Source: Heterocephalus glaber (taxonomy: Eukaryota; Chordata; Mammalia; Rodentia; Bathyergidae). From it: a DNA stretch of 64,000 bases. The notes below the pieces were generated by a model that saw only the letters and a list, made by a program, of their open reading frames with translations, was not told the DNA's origin and searched no databases. The stretch spans positions 225,969 through 289,968 of the forward strand of contig NW_004624855.1 of the NCBI RefSeq assembly GCF_000247695.1. The letters run 5' to 3'. Positions within the stretch are counted from its first letter, which is position 1, and each line of letters begins with the position of its first letter. This document shows positions 22,538 through 35,150 of the stretch, in pieces. The position numbers were made by a program, and so were the translations under genes.

Positions 22538-23994
22538 CCTATCGCAAGAACCCTAATGGGGAGATAGAATATGGGCAAATAAATAAGATAATCTTAGCGT
22601 CTGATAAATCTTTCGAGTAAAATAAACAAGGTGATGAGATAGAGATTAACCAAGGGAGATAAAGTGTTTGAGAATAGGCTCTCCAAAGAAGTCACTTTTG
22701 CAATACACTCAAAGAGTGGGAAGGACGTAGCCACACAGAAGGCATGCAGGTAGAAAGAACAGCAGACTAGAGGTCCCAGAGGCAGCTCAGAGCTTGGCAT
22801 ACTGGAGGGACAGTAAGCAGTCTGGTGTTGTTTGAGGCCTAGAAAGTCAGAAAGATGGCAGGGGAGGATGAGTTTGGAATAGCAGCTTGGGCCACCACGC
22901 TAGCCAAGGAGAAGCAAGAAGGGAAATGCAGGAAAAAGTTGTCATGGAAGAGTCTTAAGAAAGAGAGCACATTCCATGGTTTTTCAACTCCAACTTTATG
23001 AGATCACATTGTCAGTGTAAGACTCTTAAATACCTATATATCCACACTCCCTCAAGTTCAAGTTCCTCAGAAATAGGAGTTGAGTCTTTCATGTTTTTAT
23101 TTCTCCTAGGCAGGTAGATCACTTAGAAATCATGGGCTGAGGAAGTGAGACTGAGTTAGGGGAAGGATGCAGGAAGTTTGAGGCAGGAGATGGTATAATG
23201 TGTAGGACACCGGCATCCATAACCACAGATCCCTGCCAGGTTGTGCTGAGAGACATGAATGTAAGATGTGTGAGTGGCATAAGTGTGTGGAATTCCTCTT
23301 CTGATCCTTTCCAAATAACAGAATGTCAGCTCTCTAGAAGTTCTAAGCATTCTTAATAGGTTCTCTCCAGTCCTCCCCACAGAACTATCCTTTCTGCCCT
23401 CTAGTTGCCAAACTACATTCACAGTGATCACAAGTACACCTGTAAATCCCAGACCCCTGGCCTTCCCCTTTCCTAACTTTCCTAGTTCTAGATTCCTTAT
23501 CTGTAAAACAGAGGTAAGAAAAATAAGCACTACAATAAATGTAAGCTGCTGTTTTTATTATCCTCCTCTTCTACCTCCAACAAGGTTTCCCAATTTTAAT
23601 ATCTTAACCTTCCTCATATCCAGAGACTTCTTCCCATGCTTGATGTGATTAATGTAGCTCAGGCCTCTGTTTCAGTTCATTCGTACCTTGTCTTGTCAGT
23701 GTCCAGGGCTTCTGAAGCTCTGAGCCAGGCCATGCCAGAGAGGACAGGTGCACCTTCCTATAGAGGACAGACAAGTGCATCTTCTAGAGAGGACAGGTGT
23801 GCCAGGGCTGAGAAGAAGATGGGAGGGTGGCTTTTATCTAGGGCTTTCCAGCATTAATGTGCTCTCCAGCCACCAGTGCAGCTTATTAAAATGTAGTCTC
23901 AGGTGCACATCTCAGGTGAGATGTTCATCCAGCCCTGGTGATGCCAATGCTGTGGCCTGCACAGAACCAAATGAGTTTAACAGCCATTACTGTC
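22538..23994. other. Mostly unassigned stretch
   Basis: Contains the MIR fragment at 23440-23570 and a short imperfect repeat at 23733-23795 built on AGAGGACAGGTG. 23870-23990 has weak MER5A-like similarity. The 124-codon antisense frame at 23156-23530 shows no domain. Confidence 0.4.
23440..23570 (+). mobile_element. MIR SINE fragment
   Basis: AGATTCCTTATCTGTAAAAC, GAGGTAAGAAAAATAAG and ACAATAAATGTAAGCTGCTG match the 3' half of MIR with an internal gap. Confidence 0.5.
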
Positions 23995-24401
23995 TGCATT
24001 AGTCACTTTCCTGCTGCTAAGACAAAATATCTGACACCCAAAGCTTAGAAGAAGAGAGGTTTATTTTAGCTCATAGTTTCATTCTATGGTTGGCTGACTC
24101 CAAGGCAGAAACATGACAGAAGGGCCTGGTGGAGGAAAGCTGCTTATGTTACCTAATGTCACCAGGAAGCAGAGAGAGAAGGGAGGACCTGGGGAGGGAG
24201 ATGTACCCTCCAAAGACATGCTCACAATGACATACCCCTTCCATCCAGGCCCCACCTCCTAACAGCACATTTAGCTATGAACTCCTCAATGGATTAACCT
24301 ACTGATGAATATAATGCCCCCACCATCCAATCATCTTCCAAAAGCCTCACCTCTGAACAAATAGAGACTGCTGGAAGATATTCTAAATCTAAACTATAAC
24401 A
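23995..24401 (-). mobile_element. Solo MaLR-type LTR, antisense
   Basis: A 407-base copy of the same LTR family as 9680 and 47297: CACTTTCCTGCTGCTAAGAC and GAGGTTTATTTTAGCTCATA near the left edge, and TATAACA at the right. CTGTC (23990-23994) and CTGAC (24402-24406) fit a five-base target duplication with one change. No internal region. Confidence 0.8.
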
Positions 24402-24548
24402 CTGACCAACTACCTTCCCCTTGGTTTCCAGTTGTTACCACAGCCTCATTTGTGCCATTTCTCCTGGCTTCATACTACCTAGAGGTAGACTACCTCCTCT
24501 CCCTAGAACAGACTCTTTCTCCCCAGTAAAATCACCTGACAATTGCCA

Positions 24549-24596
24549 GCAAAATTGCCACTAATTCTCAATGCAAAATTGCCACTAATTCTCAAA
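24549..24596. repeat. Two-copy 24-base tandem repeat
   Basis: GCAAAATTGCCACTAATTCT plus CAA is present twice with a period of 24 bases and no mismatch in the 23 shared bases, so the duplication is recent. Confidence 0.9.
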
Positions 24597-24949
24597 TAAA
24601 TGTTCTTAGAAACTTGTGTAGGCCTGAACATTCCTCTTCCAGTGTTGGCTAGCTATGGATTTCACTTGTATATTTGTTTGCCACAGAGTATGATCCCTCT
24701 CAGAATTCAGCAGTTACTTAGCACTTGGTGAAATTTAGACTTATTTTCTTTGTTTTGGGAATTCTAAGTTTCATATTAAATATCAGTTAAGTAATACATG
24801 TTAAATAATGAAATAAGAATACTATTCAAATGTCTACTTTGTTTTAATATTTTATCAAACTTTGGTGGATTTTGGTGATAATTCCAAACTTTAGAAAAAG
24901 AAGTTACACACAGATTTTTATTTCAAGATTACTTCAATAAAGATGATGA

Positions 24950-25190
24950 TAATGACAATGATAATAACAGTAACAGTAGCAGCTAGTATTTTTAATGTAT
25001 CTGCTAAGTGACAAATCTTTACATTACCCATTTGAGTGACCTCTTTTCTCACAACATCTCGATGAAGTAGGTTACCATAAAGACATCCCACTTCAGTTGA
25101 GGAAATACACACGGAGAAATTGAGCAACTTGCCCAACGTTGCCCAGGGTTGAACTAGCACAGAGGAGTTTCAGAACCTGTGTGCATGTCC
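24950..25190 (-). mobile_element. MIR SINE, nearly full length
   Basis: The plus strand is the complement of a MIR: GCAGCTAGTATTTTTAATGT, TTGAGTGACCTCTTTTCTCA, GATGAAGTAGGTTACCATAA, GTTGAGGAAATACACACGGA, GAGCAACTTGCCCAACGTTG and GGGTTGAACTAGCAC occur in the expected order. One of the better-preserved MIRs in the window. Confidence 0.75.
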
Positions 25191-26665
25191 ATCCCAGCAG
25201 CTCCGAAGTTACTACATATTTTGACATGGCTTTTCCCTTACTGAAATATTTTCCACCACAGCTGTATGTGGTCCTGTGGAGCATTCCAATAGCCAAAGTA
25301 CATCCTTACACCTCATCCATCTCCATGTGGAGTCAGATATAGTACTACTCTCAAAGACAAGACTGCTATGGCTATTTTCCTAAAGATATACTCTGCAGCT
25401 TTCAGCCTGAACCTGGGACTCTTTTCATTGCTTCTTGCACCACACCAGGTCACTCTTTAGAAAGAAGATTCTGTGTAGTACAATATGTTTTTATTTTCTT
25501 GGAGGAGCCCTACACTGTGATATATGCTGGGGTTAAGATTGTAAGGAAAAGGCCAGCTCTAACTTCTTCTTGCCTATGGTCTAGTGGCCTTAATTCCATC
25601 AGAAACTTTGTCTTTTGAAAGCGGATACACCTCGTTTCCACAGTGTTCTGTCTTGCCTCTTTGTGAGTGTAGATGTGGGGAGTGGAGGGAGGGACCAGCT
25701 TCTGGACTCCTCTTGCCTCTGGACTTCCCTGCACATCTGATAACCAACTTGTTCCTGCCTGCCTACTGTAGCATGAAAGTTCTGAATGTCCTGCCTCAGG
25801 CAGGTGAACCAGCCCTGGAAATGGACCACAAAACAGCCCAGAAGCTGTGGTCTGCAGCTGGCAATCCCAGAAAGCCATGAATGCTCTCAAATAACAGGTC
25901 CTGTGCACTCCTTTCTAGTGCTTGGAGGTTTTGTGTGAAACAAGGAAATTCACTGACAGATACATGGCCTAAATAAAGGTAAGATCCTAAATGACTATGG
26001 ACCTTTTCAGCACCTCCATGTGATAGGACTCTGACAGCATCCAGAATCTATTGTAAAACAAGGCCATATCATTTATATTTGGTGGGACACAGGTTAGTAA
26101 ATCTTGATGTGCACAATGGCTTCTTTTACATTTACATGTCTGTTTCTTGAAATGCTCCCTCTATTCTTTGCAGGAGTAAATCTCTGAGCCAGTAATAGTC
26201 ACACTCCTTTATCTAAGGAGACTTCAGGTTCTGGAAGGATTCATGATGCCTGGGCACAGTATGGGTTCAAGTTCTGTGCAACACTAGGCTTCTATAGCTT
26301 GGAGGTGCTTTTGGGGAAAGAGAATACAAAATTATTGTGAGTATGAAAGAGAAAATAGGAAGATAATTCAGTCTTTCCTTTGGCATTGCCGATCTTAATT
26401 TCTTTTTTATTACTAAAAGCTTGAAAAGTTAGTTTCAGTTTTGCAACTTAGTTATACAACACATAGTTTTAGAATTATCAGTACAGGAAACTGAAATTTC
26501 TCTCACACATATGCTGTATGATTTCAGGGTTTTTCAAATTTTCTTGCCCACGGACGAATCTGAGAGCCTATACATTAATTATATTTAACATTTATCTCTT
26601 TCACTTAAGGAATTGTGGTTTGATATTACATGTGTGCATCTGGAACTGTTAGACTGCTCTGGACA
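25191..26665. other. Unassigned stretch including a 132-codon frame
   Basis: The antisense frame at 25510-25908 is the longest in the window, but overlapping frames on both strands of the same G+C-richer patch suggest composition rather than coding. No domain, splice structure or family was recognised. Confidence 0.4.
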
Positions 26666-26681
26666 AAATGATCAAACAGGC

Positions 26682-26770
26682 AGGCTGGGGATTTAGCTCA
26701 GTGGCACCGCACCTACCTCACAAGTGCAAGGTCCTAAGTTCGATCCCTGGTACCCCCCCCGCAAAAAAAA
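26682..26770 (+). mobile_element. ID-like SINE with 12-base target-site duplication
   Basis: AGGCTGGGGATTTAGCTCAG (A box), AAGTGCAAGGTCC, GTTCGATCCCTGGTACC (B box side), then C-rich and A-rich tail. GATCAAACAGGC occurs at 26670-26681 and 26771-26782. GGTCC variant. Confidence 0.93.
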
Positions 26771-26782
26771 GATCAAACAGGC

Positions 26783-29149
26783 TAAGACACAGGTCAATGG
26801 GTTTAAAGACACAACATATTCAACTTCACATATAGGCTATCTGCTTATTAAATCCTACTACCAGTTGCTGTCATACAAAGGAAGGAATTTTTATTTGATT
26901 TAATGTTATTTTACATAATTCACTGAAAAATAAATACATAAATACATTAATAATGTACAATGCATTGCATTATTGATGAAAACACAACCTTTCTCTTATA
27001 ATTTTCCTACACATCCAATACATGTTATAATTCTTAAACATCTAAGAATTTACCATAGATTTGCCTCTGACTCTGTAAATTTCTAATCTTCTTTCTCCCC
27101 TCCTATCCATAAGGTCTGTTGCTGGTACTATATGACACATTCATATGGAGGTACAATGGACCCTCATGAGATTGATCCAGAAAATGTGTCTATATAAACT
27201 CATACTCAATGTTCCTCAAACCAGTTTCTCCCAGCCAGATATCCAAATTGCCCAGTACTCCCCCAGTTCCTCTAAACCTCAAAAGAAAAGTATGGGAGGG
27301 GAGTCAAAGTTGAAAGAGATAGCAGTGTTAATGGACTGTAGACAACATCTTTCCCTTTTGTAAATTTTACAAGAATATCTGACCACCTGGCCTTGGCCCC
27401 TCCTAGTGCAAAGGAATCAATCATGCCAATGAGCCGCTCTTTTAGCTTTATAGTGTATCCATCTCTATGTGGACATGATTAAAGTCCACAGGGCTCAGTC
27501 AAGTACTTATTTCCATGTCTTAATGCACTCTGGACAATCTCTTCCTGTGTTAATCACTAATGATATTATTCAGTAAGTAAAAGCCTCACTAAAATATTCA
27601 GATATATCCTCCCAGCAAAATATTTCAAAGTCTAGCTGTTTGACTTGGGCAAAGGTAGCAGAAAATCCACCGAGGAGTAAGCAAAACATGGCTGAACCAT
27701 AAAGTAAAGGTGTTCAGAGCTTGTTGTGTCCTATAAGTAATATTAAGACTCATGGATGCACCACATGTAGATTTTTCTGTGGTTTGAGAAAGAAGTAAGA
27801 TTGTTATTCACTATAAAGTACCGCAAGTTTTATCTTTAGATTGTACAGAACTTAAGCCATTATATTTTAAAAGATTAAACACATCTAAACAGAGACTGGT
27901 TTAGTATTAGGCATTATTATCAAGATTAGGTTAGGTGCAGAGAGTATGTTTGTGTAAGAAAGCTTCAAAATATGTAACTACTATAAGTCATAATCCCATA
28001 TGATGCAAAATAAATAATAAGAGATGTGATATCATGCAATTAATGTTCATTATATGTTGCTACAACAGGTCATGACATTTTAGTGAAAGATGACAGATAA
28101 AAAGCTATGTTGAATAGTTGTGATACTTTCCTTTTATTTGCAGGAATTATCACTTGAATAGAACATATATTCCTTTGAAACTGTGTTTTGCAATTACCTA
28201 AAAAAAATTTCTTGATGGTATATATTGTTTAATTTTAATCTTTGAGGTAATAGAATAAAATCTTCAGTGTCTGTTTTGTCAGTATTATCATGATTGGTGT
28301 TTTTAATGAACATTTTAATTGTGTTTCATAGATTTCTTTAGAAACAATAATATGTGCCAACAAGAATCATGACAATTTCCACCAAAATTCTTGGGAAATT
28401 TCTGATTGTGTTTCAATGAAAATACTCTCTCTAAAAATACACACTTTGTAAAGCTAGCTTATTTCTCTCACAAGCATGTTTCACATAAGTAATGAATAGA
28501 CTTCCAAATTTATAAAAGGAAAATTAATTATGAAACCTTTATCTGGAGGCTATACCTTTGGGAGATATCATCCAATAGCAGGTAATCTGTGTCTTCTGAG
28601 AATATCAAAATGCCTTGCAGAACACAGACAATAATCTAATTCTCATAGGTGAACAGATAGCCAGACAGGGCTAAGATACTACCATTATAGACCACTTTTC
28701 CCAAATCTTTTTGATTCTTTCATCTTTCAGTAGTTAACATCTTTTTCCCAATTTTTGCATAATTTATTTTTGTTTCCATTACAATAATATAATTAAATAA
28801 TGATACAAAAAAGTATCATATTAATTATCTTAGTCAACTTGGCTCTACCTTTCCAACAAAACCATAATTATTTTGGATAGCAAGATATGATTTATAGTCA
28901 TCTGCATTTCTAACTGCCTAACCTAGGATCAAGAAATGCTTTCTGGATTAAGGCATATTCTTTGACACTCTAGGCATATGCTATTCCTGATATGGTTCTG
29001 GGATTAAGGGAAGATAGTGTAAAAATGTTCTTACATTTGTCAGCAATTTTTGTTATGCAAAACAGGTTCATCCCATTCTAGGTCAGCACCTGTACTAGGC
29101 CAAGCAACAGTACCTTAAAAAAAATCAGAGAGGAAAAGAATAATCATGT
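26783..29149. other. Unassigned AT-rich stretch
   Basis: No exon, RNA gene or clear repeat was recognised. 28826-28865 (TTAGTCAACTTGGCTC and after) has weak resemblance to an antisense MLT1 edge. Confidence 0.4.
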
Positions 29150-32060
29150 ACCCAGATCTGATCCATTTGCCACATTATACTTTTGTTACTGCCAATATTA
29201 ATGATCACATTAGTGATTGATTGTACCCACAAGGGATACATTTAGGCAGTTCTATCACCCATAACAATCCTGGGCAGTGAGTTGAAGCTGACTTGATTGC
29301 CTTGCAGGGCAATGTCATTCCTTACTTCAGTTAAAGTCAAGGACAGATTCCATATCACCTTTCTGATTGGATGACACCTATCATGGATAACTTCCCAGAG
29401 GGTGTGGGTTACCATGGGCAGCCTCTTTCCAGGAAAATTCCATAATCATTCAGGTAGGACATGATCAGTTGGTTTACTTCAATTCCTGTAAACATCCAAG
29501 AGGTGTAAAGGGGAAAGTGGTTTGATGCCTAACTGTCACACAGATAACAAAGATCTGTGGCAAATCTGGCACCTCTGAAGAGAAAAGTGTTGATTACAAT
29601 TGTTGGTCTCTTCATGTTGGGCTCGCTGAATGTTGGGACCTGGCTAAATTGAGATATGTATTTTCACAGTGGCGACATTGTGGCTTCTTGACCAGCTGGT
29701 GAAATGTAAGGTTCCCAGTTCAGCTTGAATAACTGAGCAGTGATATCCTTGGTTCTGAAGGAAGTAGTGGAAAGATACCATTCCCCCTCTCTCTGTTTGT
29801 TACGTTACCAGCCTGACCAGGGACACCCCTGCATTTCTAATAGATTGGCCATCTTGGTAAGCTAAGGGCAGTGTCAGTCTAGTCATGATCAGAATTGACT
29901 GTTAATGGATGGCAGTCCAGCAGATAGCTAAATTCAAGGTGCTTATAATAGTTGGGTGAGCTCTACTACATTGTTTTCCTTCCTGATAGTACAGACATCA
30001 GAAATGATTGCAAGGACAAAGTCCACTAATGTCCCCCAGTTTCTATCTCCTGAAGGTTAAAATGGTGTTCTCCTTCCACCAAAATTTGGTGGAGCCCACT
30101 TCTGTGACTGTAACTTCATTTTGTTCCCAATGCCCCCTGATCCTCCAGACATTTCATCTGGAAGGTCAGGTACAGAAGACACAGAGCGTTCTTACTGAAC
30201 AGACAGAGATCCATCATGGCTACTACTTCAGTTTATGTAAAGCACTATAGGAGCTCAGTGGGCTTATTTCTTAGCCAGAGCCACTGTACTAATCATCTCA
30301 GTCCTTATCGACCCACTAAGAGAATCTAGGTGTCTGAATCAGAGTTAGAGTGAATCTCCTGGGTTCCCAAGGGGTGGGGAGGGCAGAGTGGAGACAGGCC
30401 TGGGGGCTGCCAGGGTAAAGCAAGAGCATCAAGCCCAGAATAACCAAGACAGATTATCAGATTTTCAAAATCTACGATTCCCAGCCCTTCATTCTGGTTA
30501 TTATCCAGGAAGCAACCAGGAGAAGAATGATTCCTGGGGATAGCCACCCTCAGTGACCAAAGTGTCTTAGTATTGTGTGACCAGGAAGAGACACAAATCA
30601 GATCTTCTTGAGTCCACTTTTGAAGATGCTGCTCCAGGGCCCAAAACCCTTGCTGCCAGCCAGCAGATGGTGGGTTGCATGGAGGGCCCAACCTCACACT
30701 CCTCACGGATTCTGTGGTACAAGGTAGGCTATTGTCACACTGTAAACTTAAACCTGGAATAGGAACACATTAACTCAGAATGGGGCTAGGGTCAGCTGGT
30801 CAGATTGGAAAAGCAACACTGAAACTTGGAAAAGTAAATGCAGTGTGAGTGAGGCCACACTGATAGCCAAGGTAGGGGCCAAAATTCTGTTTTGCCTAAG
30901 TGGGGGTAAGGCCCATCCGCAAATGGTTACATATTTGCCATGCAGTGATAGCTCTTTGTCAGAGACAGTCTTTCACTTTGTGCTTACTGGGTGATGTTGG
31001 ATGCAGGTACCCATGGTGGCTGTGGGGGCATTGCAGGCTTGGTCAGCAGCAGTCAGACTCCTCTGAGGACAGGCTTACGCTGGGGGGACCTTCATGACCC
31101 AAATGGTTTGACCAGCAGCATAATTTGCTTTTATGTGTGCAGCCCCCAAAGAGGTACGCTTTATCTGCCAGTCTGCAGTTTCTTCAAGTAGTAGACCAGT
31201 CAGCTGGGCCATTGCCAACAGTGTAAGGAATCAGGAAAATGTAACAGTGCTTCCTAAGAGAAGTACTAGCTGGAGCTGAGAATGGCCTGGAGGTCTGTGT
31301 ATGAATGGAACAACCATGTCCACCTTTGGTTCTGCCCAGTGGGAGTGATGCCGACAATGGCAGCAGCCCCATGCATACCTATGAGGTTCAGCTGAGTCCA
31401 ATCACTCTGGAGCCAGGCTTGGGAATTAGGGGAACTTCTGTGAATTATGGGTCCCACCCAGTCACCACCTTTACCACAGGTGGAAGAGTGGGAGAAAAAT
31501 TTCCTCTGGTGTGTAGAGAATTTCTCATGCAAATTTCAATGCTACTGTAGTCAGTCTGAATATATCAGGTCCATTTGACAACCAAGTTTTGTTGGCCCCT
31601 TCCCATCTTTTAGTCACTAAGCCTAAGTTGACCCACTCCAAAATGTATCAGGCCAAATGTCCACACAGCCTCCAGCAACTGGGCACTCTGTTTTGGCAAA
31701 AGTCCATAATAAGTTAATTGCTGCTTTGCAAAAATGGTGTATCTAACAGCCAAGTCAAGGAGTCAGGGACAACACCAAAACGATGCTTCTGGGTGGTTGC
31801 TGCCTTTCTTTCTGGGCTCCCAATATCAAAACCTATCCATCACTGAGATTTGTAGCTCAAAGGGGTCTTCGAGGGAATATGGCCTAATGAGTAGACTATG
31901 TACCACAAATTGTTGGACTGCTCCCAACATAGCCTGTTGGATCCCACCAAATGATGCCAAATCATTGGTCATGTGAAATAAGACCCAAGAGAATGCCCAA
32001 GGTGGGCAAATACCATCTCTACTTCCTAGAGTAAACAACAAAGCTGCAGTGCTGGACCTC
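29150..32060 (-). mobile_element. ERV-L-like internal (pol) fragment, antisense
   Basis: This block is richer in G+C than its surroundings and reads on the minus strand as decayed ERV-L-type pol. 31826-32041 gives a 72-codon frame resembling the connection between reverse transcriptase and RNase H (RPYSLEDPFELQISVMD). 31150-31420 gives RNase H-like traces in two frames, including NGPADWS. The expected order on the minus strand places integrase and dUTPase-like sequence toward 29.2-30.9 kb, but I see no diagnostic residues there. Frameshifts and stops are frequent and no paired LTR was found at either side. It cannot encode a product. Confidence 0.5.
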
Positions 32061-32069
32061 TTTTCTGTA

Positions 32070-32122
32070 GTGTGTTTGTGTGTGTGGGTGTGTGTGGGGG
32101 GGCGAGACAGAGACAGACAGAA
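32070..32122. repeat. TG/G-rich low-complexity run
   Basis: GTGTGTTTGTGTGTGTGGG followed by a G run and GAGACAGAGACAGACAG. Lies at the right edge of the ERV-L-like block. Confidence 0.85.
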
Positions 32123-32218
32123 ATGTTTTCTTATCTGAGTGGTCTTAATTAAGGAGGGAGATTAAACCTGTGACAATAAACACAATCCTTGGAAGAGCTG
32201 GTTTTAAGGAGCAGAAGT

Positions 32219-32314
32219 GACAGGAATTTAGCTCTGTGGCACAGTGCCTGCTTGTCAAGCACAAGGTCCTGAGTTTGATCCCCAGAACCAAAAAAAAAAA
32301 AAAAAAAAAAAAAT
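32219..32314 (+). mobile_element. ID-like SINE with long pure poly-A tail
   Basis: GGAATTTAGCTCTGTGGCAC (A-box side), AGCACAAGGTCCTGAG, GTTTGATCCCCAG, then about 24 uninterrupted A. GAGCAGAAGT flanks it exactly (32209-32218 and 32315-32324). The intact tail suggests one of the youngest SINE insertions here. GGTCC variant. Confidence 0.93.
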
Positions 32315-32324
32315 GAGCAGAAGT

Positions 32325-34650
32325 ATGCTAGGAAAAAATCTGGAGTCAAAATTAGGTTCAAAGAAACCATGTTTATTGCAATAAAAGTAAATACTGGAGT
32401 ATTTAAATGCTAACAGTAAGAGGTTAGGAATTATTTTTCAAAGGAAAAATTTGAGGATCTGAAGAAAAACATCGGAAAAATCTATCATAGCTACTAAGGA
32501 CTGCAGGTTTAGAACTGACTTCCTATTATTGCTTAGACTCTAAAATTTTATACATCTAATCAGAGTAAGCATATTGTATCACTTAAATATTTCTTACCTT
32601 TTTTCCCTGTGGACCAACAGAAAATCAAAAGGCTCTAAAGTGACATTTGAGTTTCAAAAGTAGACTGGATTTTTAATGATAAACTGCAATTTATGGCAAT
32701 TGTCTCTCAAAGTAATATATTTTAACCTTCCAATTTAACTGATCTGAGTTCTAATAACTTTTCATTTCTTTCTGAAATATTTGCCACTTAATTTTCCAGA
32801 TGTACCAGACCACCCTAATCAATTGAATCTATTTTATTTTAGGTAATAAAAATTCAGGTCATCATTATGTTATCTATCAACTCATTCTGCTTTTGGCAAC
32901 CTGAACTATCGCTAGAGTATATTAAAATGTATAGTAACCAAACTCCAGCAGTGCTTTATGTTGTACATCAATATTAGATAGGCACCAATATTCTCATTTA
33001 ATGAGTATAAAGTATGTAAATGCATCTGGAAGAGTTTAAGAAGCAACTGAAACAAAATAACCAGGCTACAAACTCAGTTAATATATTTGGTAGATGCTGA
33101 TCTAAGTAGAAGCTACATATACAATTTCTATAAAATGCTAAAGTCAGCTAAAGACTGTTGTTCATATTCAAAATACAAGTGTACAAGAGAATGACACATC
33201 AGGCTGGATAATCACGGAAGATAGAATGCATCAGTTTATTCTAACTCTAAAATGAGGCTGGAGAGTGTTGCTCTGACAAGGCTGATTTGGATGGTAAACG
33301 ATGATCTCCTCATGTAACTGTAGAAAGAATGTCCATGAGATCTAGGTTAACAAGCTGTAAAGTACATTTTTATTGCCTAAAGCGGCAACTCGGAATGATT
33401 TGAAGTAAAACACTTCTATTTTTAAACTCCTGCAACATTTAGAGCTGGGTTTTCAATTTGTCAGACTATCTAAAAAACTGAATATAATAGCCTGATTAGG
33501 GGCAGGCAGATTCAAGGAAAGATTTTTTTTTTAATGGATCAATGGTGTAGAAAATTTGGTATCATCTGCACAGACTGAAAATAGAATGTACATTATAGAA
33601 CAATATAGAGTTCTTCATTACTATAACTACCTTGATGAAAAACAGCTCAAAAGGTGCATCAAAAGCCAGAAGGTTGTAACACCTTATCAGGTGAGATGAA
33701 TACTTATCCAAACCCTTTTTCGGCTGCTCACAGTGCCATATTATGTTGCTATTATAGTATAGTGGTCATGTTTTTAACAGTCATACTTTTCTATTACAGA
33801 GGAATTGAGTTCAACTACAAAACTTAGCTTAATAAGGGCTCTCCTAATCTGATTACCATGGTTGCGTCTTTGGTAGCAAGGAAGGCTGTCTGGATTACTT
33901 GCATTTTCCTGGTTGATGCCTGTAAATCCTGAAGCTCTTTCTCTTTGGGCAGCAACTAGACTTGGTTGCCTCAAGGAAAGATTGTTAAAGCCAAAAACTA
34001 GAGAAAAAAAAGTTTTGCCTTTTAAATTCCTGGTAATTGGATTTTGCAAAACTCAAGGATGCCAGATTGGGGACCCAGGCCTTCCTGTGAAAATAACTGC
34101 TAATGACTTTTCTTCAACCACTCTGTCATCATGGACAGTGGACCTGGCAGGTGAGCACCAACATGCATCTTCATAAAGTGACCCTGTTCTGCATCCTTCC
34201 CTCTCCATTTTTCCCAGGATCTGACATCACAGAAGCAAAGTGACCTTGGTGTCACAACAGAGGGACCTATAGTATTTGTCCTGGGAAAGGTGCAGAGAGA
34301 GTAAATACCATGTCCACCATAAACCACCAGGGTTCAGCAGCAGTTGGCAGAGAAAGAACCATGCCTCATATCCAGACAGATGAGCCCAAGGGTTCTCTGG
34401 GCTGCCATGCCCCAGAAAGATCACAGTGATTCCCTGGATATAAGAGGCACACAATACTTGCTTCCTGAAGCTCTAGCCATAGGAGGCCTCCAGCCCAGGG
34501 CTGGCATGGTGTGAGAGTTGGAGGGCTTGGTGGGCTCTTGTCTGGGTGGGTGGGATGTAGACAAGGTCACAAACCACAGAGTGCTCTTCTCAGTGGCACC
34601 AGCACAGACATCCTACAAGTGAGAATGGACCCTCACCTGCTCTGGAGAAC
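32325..34650. other. Unassigned stretch
   Basis: No exon, RNA gene or named repeat recognised. 34100-34650 is richer in G+C with overlapping short frames on both strands. It may be an unrecognised ERV or LTR remnant. Confidence 0.4.
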
Positions 34651-34660
34651 TGGACAATCT

Positions 34661-34705
34661 GTCACTAGCACTGAGGACAGACCCTTATCCACCCATTAAG
34701 GCTGA
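34661..34705. repeat. Direct repeat, left copy, next to an LTR
   Basis: GTCACTAGCACTGAGGACAG followed by ACCCTTATCCACCC is repeated with changes at 35107-35140. The MLT1-like LTR lies between the two copies. Confidence 0.7.
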
Positions 34706-34718
34706 ATACTTTGACAAT

Positions 34719-35101
34719 GTACGGTTTGAATGTTTGCATTTCCTACAAAATTTATATTGAAACTTAATCCTGAGGTAGTGAGGTTAAGAAGTTGGACCTT
34801 GAGGAGTTGATTAGGTCATAAGGGCTCCTCCCTCATGGATGGAATTAAGACCTCTATAAAAGATACTTTTTGCACAGGGTTAGACCCCGTTCTATCCTGT
34901 GTAAACAAAGTGCTATCCCTCCAGAGAACACAGCAACATGGTGCCATCCTGAAAGCAGAGACCAGTCTTCACCAGAAATTGTTCTGCCAGTGTCATGTGT
35001 ATGGGCTTCCCAGCCTCCAAAACTGTGAGAACTAAGTCCGTATTTCTTATAAATTAATCAGTTTTAGATTTTATTACAGTGGTAGCAGAAAAGATGTGCT
35101 A
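34719..35101 (+). mobile_element. MLT1-type MaLR LTR
   Basis: TGTACGGTTTGAATGTTTGC at the start, TTGAAACTTAATCCTGAGG, GATTAGGTCATAAGGGCTCC, ATGGATGGAATTAAGACC, TTCCCAGCCTCCAAAACTGT and TTATTACAGTGGTAGCAGAA near the end occur in MLT1 order. The right edge is approximate. No internal region; solo LTR. Confidence 0.75.
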
Positions 35102-35106
35102 GGATG

Positions 35107-35150
35107 GTCACTAACACTGAGACCAGGCCCTTACCCACCCTTCTGGACTG
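35107..35150. repeat. Direct repeat, right copy, next to an LTR
   Basis: GTCACTAACACTGAGACCAG followed by GCCCTTACCCACCC; partner of 34661-34705. At about 34 bases it is far longer than an LTR target duplication (five bases). Confidence 0.7.

Noticed and set aside
23156..23530. 124-codon antisense frame
   Set aside because: Partly overlaps a MIR fragment; no recognisable protein family, signal peptide or splice context.
25510..25908. Longest open frame (132 codons, minus strand)
   Set aside because: Frames on the opposite strand and in another phase overlap it in a G+C-richer patch. There is no domain, and the composition explains the low stop density.
30326..30706. 126-codon antisense frame as a gene
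   Set aside because: It lies in the decayed ERV-L-like block, where neighbouring frames are broken. At most a remnant of pol.
34661..35150. Long target-site duplication of the LTR
   Set aside because: LTR elements of this class make five-base duplications; the repeat is about 34 bases and imperfect.
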